Assembly: GCA_945787295.1 (NCBI GenBank) | Contig: CALZHQ010000006.1 | Location: 1-64,000, forward strand | Length of the DNA stretch: 64,000 bases | Source: an uncultured Desulfuromonadales bacterium | Lineage (GTDB): Bacteria; Desulfobacterota; Desulfuromonadia; Desulfuromonadales; Geopsychrobacteraceae | Reading direction: 5' to 3' | Shown here: piece by piece, positions 27,309-36,589 of the stretch | How the letters are laid out: each line of letters starts with the position of its first letter | Position numbering within the stretch: position 1 is the stretch's first letter | Made by a program: the position numbers and the translations under genes | Notes under the pieces: generated by a model | Seen by the model: the letters and a program-made list of their open reading frames with translations, nothing else | Told to the model about the DNA's origin: nothing | Databases searched by the model: none

Positions 27309-29465
27309 CTAATTTTTATTTTTCAGCGCCTCGGCCAGCAGTTCGATGGTGTGCTGGGCACGCACCTGTGAACCTTGCTTTTCCAGACCACCACGGATCT
27401 GCATCATGCAGCCGGGGCAGTCCATGGCGACGCAACTGGCGCCGCTCTCAGCGATATCGTTCAACTTGTCCTTGAGAATCATCTTGGCGATATCTGGATG
27501 GCTGGTCAGCGAGTAGGAGCCACCGAAACCGCAACAGCGATCGGCGTGTGCCATCTCGACCAGATCATAGCCGGAGGTTTCGATCAGCTGACGCGGTTCC
27601 TTCCAGACCCCGGCGCCCCGCTTGAGGTGACAAGAATCATGGTAGGTGACCTTTTCGCTGCTGGCCAACGCCTTGAAGGTGTCGGCGGCACCGAGTTGAT
27701 TGACAACAAAACCAGCGGCATCGACGGTGATCTCGGCCAGCTGCTCGGCCTTGGCGGCCCAGGCCGGGTTATCCTTCAGATGCTCGACGAAATCGCGCTG
27801 CAATGCCATGGTGCAGGTCGGGCAGGTGGTCAGCACGAAGTCGGGATTGCCATCAAGCATGGCGTCGATATTCTGCTTGGCCAGCTCGATGGCGGTCTCT
27901 TTATCACCCGAGTAGAGGGCCGGCACACCACAGCAGTTCTGCTTCTGCGGATAGTAAACCTCAACATCAAGGGCGTTCATCACCGTCACCAGATCGAGAC
28001 CCAGTTCAGGATAGAGGAAATCGTTGGCACAGCCACCGAACAGCGCGACCCGGTAGCGTGGTTTGTCGACGGTCTGCGGATGCTGCAGAATGACATCACG
28101 CAGCGGCTTTTCCGCGACCGCCGGCAGGGTGCGCCACTCGGTCAGTGAAGAGAAGAACAGTGGCAGGTGCCGGATGGTTCGCTCGCCCTTGGTGACCGGT
28201 TTCTGCATGATGCTGGCGGCCCGGATCAGCCCGTGGAACAGCTTGCGATTACGCATCACTTTGCGGAAAACGATGTCCTTGCCGGCGCCGATCCCCTCCT
28301 CCTCGCCGATGGTTTCGCGCAGGGAGAGGATGATCTCCTCAAGATCGATCTTGCTCGGGCAGATCGCCACACAGGAACGACAACCGATACAGGCGCGGAC
28401 GATTTCGGCGGCATTCTCAAGGCCGTGAAAAAAGGCGGTCAGAATGATACCGATAGCACCGATGTAGATATGACCGAAGACATGGCCGCCGACCGTCTGG
28501 TAAACCGGGCAGACGTTGGCACAGGCCCCGCAACGGATACAGTTGAGGGCATCCTGGCAGTGGGGCGACTCGGCCAGGGTGCTGCGACCGTTATCGAGCA
28601 GCACAATGTGCAGTTCCTTTTCTTCACCGGCACAGGGGACCGCACCGCGAATCCAGGTAACATAGGAGGTGAGCGGCTGGCCGGTGGCATTCTTCGGTAA
28701 CACGCGGATGATCTTGGTTGCATCTTCCAGGGTCGGGACCAGTTTTTCGATCCCGACCAGGGCGACATGCACCTTCGGCAGGGTCGAGGCGAGCCGTGCG
28801 TTGCCTTCGTTGGTCACCAAGGCAAGGCCGCCGGTTTCAGCGATCGCAATGTTGGCACCGGTAATCCCGATCTCAGCGTCCAGATAACCCTGGCGCAACT
28901 GCTCGCGAGCGACCTGCACCAAGTGTTTGATCTCAGCCGGTTCAGTTTTGCCGGTTTCTTTACTGAATAGCTCGGCGACATCCTCTTTGAACATATGGAT
29001 CGCCGGCATCACCATGTGGCTGGGCCGCTGCCCGGCCAACTGGATGATCCATTCTCCCAGGTCGGTTTCCAAGGCCCTGGTGCCCGCCTTTTCCAAAGCG
29101 ACATTCAGATGGGTTTCCTCGCTGGCCATACTTTTACTTTTCACCGCCAGCTTGGCGCCCTTCTTTTTCGCCAGTTCAGCGATATAGTTATTGGCGTCCG
29201 CGGCGGTCTTGGCCAGGTAGACAGTCGTACCAGCGGCTTCAGCGTTCGCCGTGAACTGCTGCAGCAACTCGGCGTGATTTTCCCGCACACCAGTCTTCAT
29301 CTTGGAAATTTCGCTGCGCATCGCCTCGAAATCGTAGTTGGCAAAGGCATTAGCGCGTGAAATCAGGTAGGCGTCACCGAACTTGTGCAGCGCATCCTGT
29401 AGTTTCGGTGTGGCAAGGGCGTTGTCGATCCGCTGGCGATAATCCTTACTGCGTTGTTTATTCAT
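27309..29465 (-). CDS. LutB-LutA fusion: iron-sulfur lactate oxidation protein
   Basis: A 718-residue fusion of two subunits of the LutABC (LldEFG) L-lactate dehydrogenase. Residues 1-300 form the LUD domain of LutB. Two [4Fe-4S] motifs follow: CIRCGACANVCP and CIGCRSCVAICP. The C-terminal 240 residues are LutA-like with two CCG domains (NCCGVPALYSGD and CCGFGGSYSL). Each cysteine set looks complete. GAGGAG with a 7-base spacer favours the ATG at 29465 over one 15 bases earlier. lutC lies directly upstream on the same strand. The enzyme probably passes electrons from lactate to the quinone pool. LutA and LutB are separate proteins in Bacillus. Confidence 0.88.
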   Translation of the reverse strand: MNKQRSKDYRQRIDNALATPKLQDALHKFGDAYLISRANAFANYDFEAMRSEISKMKTGVRENHAELLQQFTANAEAAGTTVYLAKTAADANNYIAELAKKKGAKLAVKSKSMASEETHLNVALEKAGTRALETDLGEWIIQLAGQRPSHMVMPAIHMFKEDVAELFSKETGKTEPAEIKHLVQVAREQLRQGYLDAEIGITGANIAIAETGGLALVTNEGNARLASTLPKVHVALVGIEKLVPTLEDATKIIRVLPKNATGQPLTSYVTWIRGAVPCAGEEKELHIVLLDNGRSTLAESPHCQDALNCIRCGACANVCPVYQTVGGHVFGHIYIGAIGIILTAFFHGLENAAEIVRACIGCRSCVAICPSKIDLEEIILSLRETIGEEEGIGAGKDIVFRKVMRNRKLFHGLIRAASIMQKPVTKGERTIRHLPLFFSSLTEWRTLPAVAEKPLRDVILQHPQTVDKPRYRVALFGGCANDFLYPELGLDLVTVMNALDVEVYYPQKQNCCGVPALYSGDKETAIELAKQNIDAMLDGNPDFVLTTCPTCTMALQRDFVEHLKDNPAWAAKAEQLAEITVDAAGFVVNQLGAADTFKALASSEKVTYHDSCHLKRGAGVWKEPRQLIETSGYDLVEMAHADRCCGFGGSYSLTSHPDIAKMILKDKLNDIAESGASCVAMDCPGCMMQIRGGLEKQGSQVRAQHTIELLAEALKNKN

Positions 29466-29476
29466 TTTATCGCTCC

Positions 29477-30040
29477 TCACATTTCCAACGGATCACTGGA
29501 GAGTTTTGGCACCAGCAGAATGTGCAGTTGTTTTGGACCGTGAACGCCAATGGTCAGTACTCGCTCGATATCGGCGGTCCGGCTCGGGCCGGTGATGTAG
29601 GCGATATAGTTACGCGGGTCACGCTGGTGCAGTTGCCGCATCGGTGATACCGCCTCCAGGCTGTCGGCGAGGATCTTTTCCGGGTCGAGGAGGGCGAACT
29701 GAATTTCCGGCAGCGTGGTCGCCAGACGGATATCTTCAGCGGTGCTCTCCAGTGCCAGGCTGCCGGTGTCGGCCATGGCGAAATTAACGCCGGTCAGACC
29801 GGCTTCCGCCTTGGCTGATGTCTCCCTGGTCAGGTCAGCCTCGACAGCAACTCCAGCCTTGGTTAAAGCCGATCTAAGTTTAAAACGGGAACCGGTCGCA
29901 AAGGAGGGCAGCAGCAGAGTCCCAGAGACACGTTCCGCAATATAGCCGACCGCCTCTTTCAGGCTCTCCGCCAGAAAAACCTCGGCTCCAATATTACGCG
30001 CCGCGACGGTAAATTGTTCAACACGCTGTTTATTCCCCAT
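29477..30040 (-). CDS. lutC: LutC/LldG-type LUD-domain protein
   Basis: LUD-domain protein of 187 residues, the third subunit of the LutABC lactate utilisation complex. Typical features are TGVNFAMADTGSLAL and the C-terminal ITGPSRTADIERVLTIGVHGP. It is soluble with no cofactor motif. It lies 11 bases before the LutB-LutA fusion gene, so the two form an operon ended by a terminator at 27.2 kb. No lactate permease adjoins it. The TRAP transporter at 35-38 kb could supply substrate, though that is inference. Confidence 0.88.
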   Translation of the reverse strand: MGNKQRVEQFTVAARNIGAEVFLAESLKEAVGYIAERVSGTLLLPSFATGSRFKLRSALTKAGVAVEADLTRETSAKAEAGLTGVNFAMADTGSLALESTAEDIRLATTLPEIQFALLDPEKILADSLEAVSPMRQLHQRDPRNYIAYITGPSRTADIERVLTIGVHGPKQLHILLVPKLSSDPLEM

Positions 30041-30333
30041 AAATCGATCTCCCTGTCAATTGGTCTTACCAGTCACCTTAATTAACCATGTCCGGCCCTG
30101 TCAAGAAGAAAAACATTGTTCCAAAACCAGTCATGCACTCTCTATCCCTGCTATCATTAAAAGTACCACTGAAGAGATCTATTTTTCGATTTCACTCAAA
30201 AATAAGTCGCATTCGGTTGAATTTGCGTTGTTACCTGCTTTGTTTAATGTATTACCTCAGCAATTTCGATTCATAAAAGGATCATTGATTATTATTTGAA
30301 TCATGATCTTAACAACCAAAAACAAGGAGCTTA
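30041..30333. other. AT-rich intergenic region between lutC and the 3-hydroxybutyrate operon
   Basis: About 290 bases of AT-rich DNA between divergent operons. It should hold the lutC promoter. Short open frames here have no ribosome binding sites and no family resemblance. No tRNA or other RNA gene was recognised. Confidence 0.4.
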
Positions 30334-30347
30334 CGGAACAGTTTCCG
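30334..30347 (+). promoter_or_regulatory. Candidate upstream activator site
   Basis: The inverted repeat CGGAACAGTTTCCG has perfect five-base arms around a CAGT spacer and lies about 90 bases before the sigma54 promoter, a normal place for an enhancer-binding protein site. Binding by the activator encoded at 33852 is a guess. Confidence 0.35.
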
Positions 30348-30435
30348 GCGCACCGATTCATCCCAGAATCAGTGTGTCAGCACGACGGATTCAGCAACAG
30401 CCCACAAAAGCTGACTTTAAAACTCTTTTCTAGAC

Positions 30436-30452
30436 ATGGAACACAGCTTGCT
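30436..30452 (+). promoter_or_regulatory. Sigma54 (-24/-12) promoter of the 3-hydroxybutyrate operon
   Basis: ATGGAACACAGCTTGCT matches TGGcAC-N5-TTGC. The GG (30438-30439) and GC (30450-30451) are exactly 10 bases apart. Transcription would start near 30463, leaving a leader of about 34 bases before the thiolase ATG, which has its own GGAGG. Confidence 0.8.
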
Positions 30453-30496
30453 GGAAGGACAGAGACCCTTTACCCAGCTTTCCATGGAGGAAATCG

Positions 30497-31672
30497 ATGA
30501 AAGATGTCTATATCGCCACAGCTCGCCGCACCCCATTCGGGGCATTCGGCGGAGTTCTGGCCGATACCCCGGCTGCAACCCTGGCCGCTGAGCTTATCCG
30601 AAATATCCTGCAAACTACCGACATCGCTCCTGATGCAATCGACGAAGTCATCATCGGCCAAGTCCTGCAAGGCGGTTGTGCTCAGGCACCGGCTCGCCAG
30701 GCGATGCGCCAGGCCGGATTGCCGGACAGCGTGCATGCCATGACCATCAACAAGGTCTGTGGCAGCGGCCTGAAAGCGATGATGTTGGCCGCCGACTCCA
30801 TCCGCCTCGGCGAAAGTCGACTGGCCATCGCTGGTGGCATGGAAAACATGTCCCAGGCCCCCTACATCCTACCGAGCGCGCGTTACGGCCAGCGCCTCGG
30901 CAATGGTCAAATGCTCGACCTGCTGATCGTTGACGGCCTGCAAGACCCCTACTCAGGTCAGCACATGGGAGAGATCACCGAGCGCTGGATCAAACAACAT
31001 GGCGTCAGTCGTGAGCAGCAGGACGAATACGCGGCGCGCTCTTATCGGCTCTCCCAGACTGCGCTGGAGAAACAGACCTTCGCCGACGAATTGGTACCGG
31101 TCATCAAACAGACCCGCAAAGGGGAAGTGCGCATCGACAGCGACGAAGAACCGCTGCGCGGCAGTATTGACAAGTTGCCGGGCTTAAGGCCGGTCTTCGC
31201 CAAGGATGGCAGCATCACCGCCGGCAACGCCTCGACGATCAACGACGGAGCAGCACTGGCCCTGCTGGCTGACGAAGAATCACTCAAAAAACACAACCTG
31301 CAGCCGCAAGCACGGCTGGTCTGTGCCAGCACCCACAGTATCGATCCTGACCTGTTCGCCGAAGCACCAGTCGGCGCCATCCGCAAGTGCGTCGAGAAAG
31401 CCGGCATCAGCCTGGACCAGGTTGGCCTGTTCGAAATCAACGAAGCATTCGCGGCCGTGCCGCTGGTCGCCATGCAACAGCTTGGCTTGCCGCTGGAGAA
31501 CATCAACGTCAACGGTGGCGCCGTCTCCATCGGCCACCCGATCGGCGCCAGCGGCGGCCGCCTGGTCGCCACCCTGCTGCGTGAAATGCAGCTGCGCGGT
31601 GAGCGCTACGGCATCGCCAGCCTCTGCATCGGCGGCGGCGAAGCAGTTGCTGCCCTGTTCGAGCGTGTTTAA
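30497..31672 (+). CDS. Acetyl-CoA acetyltransferase (thiolase)
   Basis: Thiolase of 391 residues that splits acetoacetyl-CoA into two acetyl-CoA, or runs in reverse. The active-site residues are Cys88 (INKVCGSGLKA), His347 (GHPIGASGG) and Cys377 (LCIGGG). The length and motifs match the biosynthetic/degradative acetoacetyl-CoA thiolases. GGAGG lies six bases upstream of the ATG. It is the first gene after a sigma54 promoter and is followed by the CoA-transferase and 3-hydroxybutyrate dehydrogenase genes. In this setting it is the last step of ketone-body style degradation. Confidence 0.93.
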   Translation: MKDVYIATARRTPFGAFGGVLADTPAATLAAELIRNILQTTDIAPDAIDEVIIGQVLQGGCAQAPARQAMRQAGLPDSVHAMTINKVCGSGLKAMMLAADSIRLGESRLAIAGGMENMSQAPYILPSARYGQRLGNGQMLDLLIVDGLQDPYSGQHMGEITERWIKQHGVSREQQDEYAARSYRLSQTALEKQTFADELVPVIKQTRKGEVRIDSDEEPLRGSIDKLPGLRPVFAKDGSITAGNASTINDGAALALLADEESLKKHNLQPQARLVCASTHSIDPDLFAEAPVGAIRKCVEKAGISLDQVGLFEINEAFAAVPLVAMQQLGLPLENINVNGGAVSIGHPIGASGGRLVATLLREMQLRGERYGIASLCIGGGEAVAALFERV

Positions 31673-31696
31673 CGAATCACAATAAGGAGCTTTTCC

Positions 31697-33055
31697 ATGA
31701 AACCGGTTTACACCGACGCCAAACGGGCCCTCGCCGGGCTGACAACCGATAACATGAGTATCGCCGCCGGCGGCTTCGGCCTCTGCGGCATCCCCGACCA
31801 GCTGATCATTGCACTGCGTGACAGCGGCGCACAAAATCTGACCGTGGTCAGCAACAACGCAGGAATTGACGAGGTCGGCCTCGGACTGCTGCTGCAGACC
31901 CGACAGATCAAAAAGATGATCGCGTCCTATGTTGGCGAAAACGCCATCTTCGAAAAACAGTTCCTCAGCGGTGAACTGGAGCTGGACCTGACACCCCAGG
32001 GCACCCTGGCTGAAAAACTGCGCGCCGGCGGTGCCGGTATCCCGGCCTTCTACACCCGTACCGGCTACGGCACCGTACTGGCTGAAGGTAAGCCGACAGC
32101 CAGCTACAACGGTCTCGACTACGTGCTGGAGGAGAGCATCGTCACCGACCTGGCGCTGGTCAAAGCCTGGCGTGCCGACAAGAGTGGCAACCTGCAGTTC
32201 CGCAAGACCGCACGCAATTTTAACCCGCTGTGTGCGAAGGCTGGACGGGTCTGCGTGGTGGAAGTTGAAGAACTGGTCGAGACCGGCGAACTGGAGCCGG
32301 ACCAGGTCCATTTAAGTGGCAACTATGTTGATCGCATCCTGCTCAACCCGACCCCGGATAAGGTTATCGAGCAACGTACCCTGGCCGGGGCCGGGATGGC
32401 GAAAGGCTTTTCGGAAAAACGTCTGTGGATGGCGCAACGAGTCGCCAAAGAATTTGCCGACGGCATGTACGCCAACCTCGGCATCGGCATGCCGACCCTG
32501 GTCTCCAATTATCTCCCCGACAACATCGAGGTGGTGATGCAGTCGGAAAACGGCCTGCTCGGCATCGGCCCCTTCCCCACCGAAGAACAGGTCGACGCAG
32601 ACCTGATTAATGCCGGCAAGCAGACCGTCACCGAGTTGCCGGGCAGCAGCTATTTCGACAGCTCCGAGTCCTTCGCCATGATCCGCGGCGGCCACGTCGA
32701 CCTCTCGGTGCTTGGCGCCATGCAAGTCTCTGCGACCGGCGATCTGGCCAACTGGATGATACCGGGTGCCATGGTCAAGGGGCCGGGTGGTGCCATGGAC
32801 CTGGTCTCCGGGGTGAAGAAGATCATCGTCATGATGGATCACTGCGCCAAGGACGGCTCACCGAAGGTGCTGGAAGAATGTAGCCTGCCCCTGACTGGCA
32901 AAAACGTCGTCGATCTGCTGGTCACTGATCTGGCAGTCTTCGAGGTCGACGCGCAAAAAGGCCTGACCCTGATCGAACTGGCCCCGGAGTCGAGTCTGGA
33001 ACTGGTCAAGGAAAAGACCGGTTGCACCTTCGCCGTAGCCAACAACCTGAAATAG
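31697..33055 (+). CDS. Succinyl-CoA:3-oxoacid CoA-transferase, A and B subunits fused
   Basis: CoA-transferase of 452 residues that activates acetoacetate to acetoacetyl-CoA using succinyl-CoA. The A part covers roughly 1-225 ([13 protein letters not shown], and [20 protein letters not shown]). The B part runs from about 235 ([20 protein letters not shown]) and has the catalytic Glu284 in [14 protein letters not shown]. In most bacteria these are separate genes (scoA and scoB); here they are one protein with a very short linker, as in the mitochondrial enzyme. The spacing to its neighbours (24 and 17 bases) marks an operon with the thiolase and dehydrogenase genes. Confidence 0.92.
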   Translation: MKPVYTDAKRALAGLTTDNMSIAAGGFGLCGIPDQLIIALRDSGAQNLTVVSNNAGIDEVGLGLLLQTRQIKKMIASYVGENAIFEKQFLSGELELDLTPQGTLAEKLRAGGAGIPAFYTRTGYGTVLAEGKPTASYNGLDYVLEESIVTDLALVKAWRADKSGNLQFRKTARNFNPLCAKAGRVCVVEVEELVETGELEPDQVHLSGNYVDRILLNPTPDKVIEQRTLAGAGMAKGFSEKRLWMAQRVAKEFADGMYANLGIGMPTLVSNYLPDNIEVVMQSENGLLGIGPFPTEEQVDADLINAGKQTVTELPGSSYFDSSESFAMIRGGHVDLSVLGAMQVSATGDLANWMIPGAMVKGPGGAMDLVSGVKKIIVMMDHCAKDGSPKVLEECSLPLTGKNVVDLLVTDLAVFEVDAQKGLTLIELAPESSLELVKEKTGCTFAVANNLK

Positions 33056-33072
33056 CTGGAGGAGATTGAAAT

Positions 33073-33831
33073 ATGAGTCAACGGATTGCAGTCGTTACTG
33101 GAGCCTCAAGCGGCATCGGCCTCGCTGCCGCCCAAGCGCTGGCGAGGATTGGGCACAAAGTCGTACTGGCCGATGTCAACGAAGAAGCCGGCACCCGCGA
33201 AGCGGAAAAGATTGGCGGCCGTTTCGTCAAGGCCGACCTCAGCACCCAGCAGGGCTGCCGGGCCTTGGCCGATGCCGTGCTGGGCAAGTTCGGCCGCTGC
33301 GACATCTTGGTCAACAATGCTGGCATTCAGCACGTCGCGCCGATCGAGGAGTTCCCTGAAGAGAAGTGGGAATTCATCATCAACCTGATGCTGACCGCGC
33401 CTTTCCGGCTATGCAAATACTTCTGGCCGTCGATGCGTGAAAACGGCTGGGGCCGGATCATCAACATCAACTCGGCCCATGGTCTGCGCGCTTCAGAGTT
33501 CAAGTCGGCCTATGTCAGCGCCAAGCATGGCATGGCCGGTCTGACCAAGACCGCGGCGCTGGAAGGCGGACCCCAGGGGATCACCGTCAACTCGATCTGC
33601 CCGGCCTACGTCCGCACCCCGCTGGTCGACAACCAGATCGACTCTCAGGCTGAGACCCACGGTATCCCTCGAGAAGAAGTCATCAGCAGCATCATGCTGA
33701 AGAAGGCCGCCGTCAAGCGGTTGATCGAACCGAGCGAAATCGGCGACCTGGTGGTTTATCTCTGTTCCGACTCAGCAGCCTGCATCAGCGGCTCAATGAT
33801 GACCATCGACTGCGGCTGGACCGCCGCTTAA
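33073..33831 (+). CDS. bdhA: 3-hydroxybutyrate dehydrogenase
   Basis: NAD-dependent short-chain dehydrogenase of 252 residues that oxidises 3-hydroxybutyrate to acetoacetate. It has the nucleotide motif TGASSGIG, NNAGIQHVAPIEEFP (typical of this enzyme), and the catalytic Tyr147 and Lys151 in YVSAKHG. GGAGGAG precedes the ATG. With the fused CoA-transferase and thiolase it gives a full route from 3-hydroxybutyrate to acetyl-CoA. The substrate could be imported by the TRAP transporter downstream or released from stored polyhydroxybutyrate; no depolymerase gene is seen. Confidence 0.9.
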   Translation: MSQRIAVVTGASSGIGLAAAQALARIGHKVVLADVNEEAGTREAEKIGGRFVKADLSTQQGCRALADAVLGKFGRCDILVNNAGIQHVAPIEEFPEEKWEFIINLMLTAPFRLCKYFWPSMRENGWGRIININSAHGLRASEFKSAYVSAKHGMAGLTKTAALEGGPQGITVNSICPAYVRTPLVDNQIDSQAETHGIPREEVISSIMLKKAAVKRLIEPSEIGDLVVYLCSDSAACISGSMMTIDCGWTAA

Positions 33832-33851
33832 CAGAGGAGCAACCGCAACTG

Positions 33852-35183
33852 ATGCAACCCCGACTCTCCCCGAAACTGCTGCAGATCGTTTTCGACAACG
33901 TCTACAACGGGATCTATATCGTTGACAGCCGTGGAGTGACGATCGCCGTCAACCGGACTTTCGAGGAAATGTCGGGGCTGACCCACGCCGAACTGGCCGG
34001 GCGCAGCCTCTACGATATGGTCGGTGAAGGAAAAACCTTTTCCGGGTCTGCGAGCTTGCTGGTGATCAAACACAAAAAACCGGTCACCGCCACCTACTCG
34101 ACCAGCACCGGCCGTAAATTGCTGGTCAAAGGCCGCCCGGTGTTCGACGCCAACGACGAGATTGAATACATTATCAACACCATCTGGGATCTGACGGTCG
34201 TGCAATACAGCCATCAGATCGACGCCGACACCGCCCGAGCGCACTTGCTGAGCGAAGAGGACCTGGTCACCTGCAGCGAGCAGATGATGGCGGTGATCGA
34301 TCTCTCGCTGCGGGTCGCAGCAACAGATTCGACCCTGCTGCTGAGCGGCGAGTCGGGGGTCGGTAAGAGCCTGCTGGCCCGCACCATCCACCGGGCCAGC
34401 CAGCGCAAGCAACAACCGCTGATACAGATCAACTGCGCGGCTATTCCGGAAAATCTGATCGAAGCGGAACTGTTCGGCTATGAAGGGGGGGCTTTCACCG
34501 GGGCCAACAGCAAAGGCAAAGCCGGGCTGCTGGAGATGGCTCAGGGCGGCACCGTCTTTCTCGATGAAATCTCGGAGCTCCCCTTTCATCTGCAATCAAA
34601 GCTGCTCGGGGTTTTGCAGGATAAACAGTTCTTCCGGGTCGGCGGCCGCCAGGTGCAGCAGGTTGATGTCAGGCTGATCGCCGCTTCCAACAAGGACCTG
34701 GCAAGTCTGGTCGCTGAGGGCCGCTTCCGCGAAGATCTCTACTACCGGCTGAATGTCGTACCGATCCACCTGCCGCCGCTCCGCGAACGCCGGGATGACA
34801 TTCCGGCGCTGATCGAATATTTCACCGACAAGTACAACCGCAAGTACAACAGCTATAAAAAATTCTCCAACAACCTGGTACAGCAGCTGGTCACCATGCC
34901 TTGGAAAGGGAATATCCGTGAGCTGGAAAACCACATAGAACGGAGTATCGTCACCACCCCTGGCGATCTCATCACTCAGGACAACGCCATGATCCCAGGC
35001 CTTACCCAAGAGTTACCGGACAGCATGACGTTGAAGCAGCTGTTAGCCGAACATGAAAAAAAAATTCTACTGAAAGCCAGAGAAAAATTTGGCACCACAC
35101 GCAGAATCGCTGTGGCACTCGGAATCAGTCAGGCCAGTGCCGCCCGAAAACTAAAAAACCTTCGCGAGGAGACATATTCTTGA
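33852..35183 (+). CDS. PAS-containing sigma54-dependent activator
   Basis: Enhancer-binding protein of 443 residues. An N-terminal PAS domain (about 10-120) is the likely sensor. The AAA domain has Walker A GESGVGKS (near 166-173), the sigma54-contacting GAFTGA loop (near 213-218) and Walker B TVFLDEISELP. The C-terminal helix-turn-helix is FGTTRRIAVALGISQASAAR. It lies 20 bases after bdhA and should act on the sigma54 promoter at 30.4 kb. What the PAS domain senses is unknown; a hydroxy acid or redox cofactor is possible. It may be autoregulated as part of that operon. Confidence 0.92.
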   Translation: MQPRLSPKLLQIVFDNVYNGIYIVDSRGVTIAVNRTFEEMSGLTHAELAGRSLYDMVGEGKTFSGSASLLVIKHKKPVTATYSTSTGRKLLVKGRPVFDANDEIEYIINTIWDLTVVQYSHQIDADTARAHLLSEEDLVTCSEQMMAVIDLSLRVAATDSTLLLSGESGVGKSLLARTIHRASQRKQQPLIQINCAAIPENLIEAELFGYEGGAFTGANSKGKAGLLEMAQGGTVFLDEISELPFHLQSKLLGVLQDKQFFRVGGRQVQQVDVRLIAASNKDLASLVAEGRFREDLYYRLNVVPIHLPPLRERRDDIPALIEYFTDKYNRKYNSYKKFSNNLVQQLVTMPWKGNIRELENHIERSIVTTPGDLITQDNAMIPGLTQELPDSMTLKQLLAEHEKKILLKAREKFGTTRRIAVALGISQASAARKLKNLREETYS

Positions 35184-35224
35184 AGACAGATATACTTCAA
35201 CAAACAACATCGTTCTATTTTCTC

Positions 35225-35253
35225 TTGACATCCGTAAACGGCTTGACTAATGT
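35225..35253 (+). promoter_or_regulatory. Possible sigma70 promoter of the TRAP transporter operon
   Basis: TTGACA (35225-35230) is followed after 17 bases by TAATGT (35248-35253). I searched the 185 bases before dctP for a GG-N10-GC sigma54 site and found none, so the transporter may not share the promoter type of the preceding operon. Confidence 0.45.
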
Positions 35254-35368
35254 TCCAAACACACTGGTCTTACCAATTTAATGGACAAGCGCTATATTCA
35301 GACAAACCACTTGGTGGATTAGCCACCTGTTTTTCATTTTTAACCCTGCAAGATGACGGAGGAAAAAC

Positions 35369-36526
35369 ATGAAGAAGTTCAGATTGTTCATCGGCCTGGC
35401 GCTGATCCTCACCCTCGCACTGGCGCCGAATGCGTTTGCTGCCAAGCGTGAGAAGTTCGGTACCGACAAGCGCCACGAAGAGGTCAAAAAAGAGCTGCGC
35501 ACCATCAAAACCTCAGACAAAAAATTCCGCTGGAAAATGGTTATGCCCTGGAGCAAAGGCTTGCTCTTTTACGATATGGCGCAACATTTTGCTGACAGCG
35601 TAAAACTGGCCTCCGGTGGCCGTCTCGATATCAAACTTTTCTCGGCTGGCGAACTGGTCGGCGCAATGGAATCCTTCGATGCCGTTTCCAAAGGCTCGGC
35701 GCAGGTTGGTCACGACTGGCCCGGTTACTGGAAAGGCAAGAACGAAAACTTCGTCTCTTTTGCTTCCGTTCCTTTCGGCCTTGATGCCGAAGGTTACAAC
35801 ATCTGGCTGTATGAGCGTGGTGGTCTTGAGCAGATGCAGGAGCTCTACGGCCGCTACAACCTCTACGTCCTGCCGGGTGGCCAGGGTGGCCAGGAGATGG
35901 GCCTCTTCTCCAACAAAAAAGCCACCAAGATGTCTGATTTCAAAGGCATGCGCCTGCGGACTCCGGGCTGGTTCATGGACATCATGAATCAACTCGGCGC
36001 CTCGGTCTCCCCACTGCCGGGCGGTGAAGTCTACCTGGCCCTGGAGCGTGGCGTCATCGATGCCGCAGAATTCTCCTCACCGGCCATCAACTACCCGATG
36101 GGCTTCGATGAGATCACCAAGTACGTCATCGAACCGGGCGTTCATCAGCCTGGCATCCAGTGCGGCCTGTTCTTCAATATGGACGCCTGGAACGAGCTGC
36201 CGGCCGACTTGCAGTGGATCGTTAATATCGCTGCCAAGGAAACCCAGCTCTGGTCGACCGCCTGGATCGAAAACCTGAACGTGCAGGCAATCAATAAGTT
36301 CAAGGAAAAGATCGAGTTTGTGACCATGGATGCGGAAACCCGCAGTGCTTTCGCCAAAAAAACCAAAGAGTACCTTGAAAGCGTGAAAGCCAAGCATCCT
36401 GATGTGAAGAAAACCCTCGATTCTCAAGAGCAGTTCAAGAAGGATTTCGCCGAGTGGCGTCAGCAGCGCAGTGGCGTTGCCCCCTGGCCGATCGATGACT
36501 ACATCGCCGGCAAGCATATGCAATAA
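35369..36526 (+). CDS. dctP: TRAP transporter substrate-binding protein
   Basis: Periplasmic binding protein of 385 residues. A Sec signal peptide covers about 1-24 (LALILTLALAPNAFAA). The mature protein has the DctP fold pattern MRLRTPGWFMDIMNQLGA and LPGGEVYLALERGVIDAAEF, close to the group that binds 2-oxo or 2-hydroxy acids such as lactate (TakP-like). GGAGG precedes the ATG. It is followed by the membrane subunits DctQ and DctM. The neighbours for 3-hydroxybutyrate, lactate and glycolate-type oxidation point to a small hydroxy acid as ligand, but which one cannot be told. Confidence 0.9.
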   Translation: MKKFRLFIGLALILTLALAPNAFAAKREKFGTDKRHEEVKKELRTIKTSDKKFRWKMVMPWSKGLLFYDMAQHFADSVKLASGGRLDIKLFSAGELVGAMESFDAVSKGSAQVGHDWPGYWKGKNENFVSFASVPFGLDAEGYNIWLYERGGLEQMQELYGRYNLYVLPGGQGGQEMGLFSNKKATKMSDFKGMRLRTPGWFMDIMNQLGASVSPLPGGEVYLALERGVIDAAEFSSPAINYPMGFDEITKYVIEPGVHQPGIQCGLFFNMDAWNELPADLQWIVNIAAKETQLWSTAWIENLNVQAINKFKEKIEFVTMDAETRSAFAKKTKEYLESVKAKHPDVKKTLDSQEQFKKDFAEWRQQRSGVAPWPIDDYIAGKHMQ

Positions 36527-36541
36527 ACCTAAAAACCTATT

Positions 36542-36564
36542 GGGCGGGGCGCTTTGCCCCGCCC
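36542..36564 (+). promoter_or_regulatory. Intercistronic hairpin between dctP and dctQ
   Basis: GGGCGGGGC pairs perfectly with GCCCCGCCC around a 5-base loop, without a T-run. In TRAP operons such a hairpin after the binding-protein gene can stabilise its mRNA and keep the level of the membrane subunits lower. That role is inferred. Confidence 0.6.
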
Positions 36565-36589
36565 GATATTACGCTTAACGAGGTATCCC

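Noticed and set aside
30088..30276. Short frames in the lutC upstream region as a gene
   Set aside because: AT-rich, no ribosome binding site, unlike neighbouring codon use.
35184..35368. A sigma54 promoter for the TRAP transporter
   Set aside because: No GG-N10-GC arrangement was found; a sigma70-like pair fits better.
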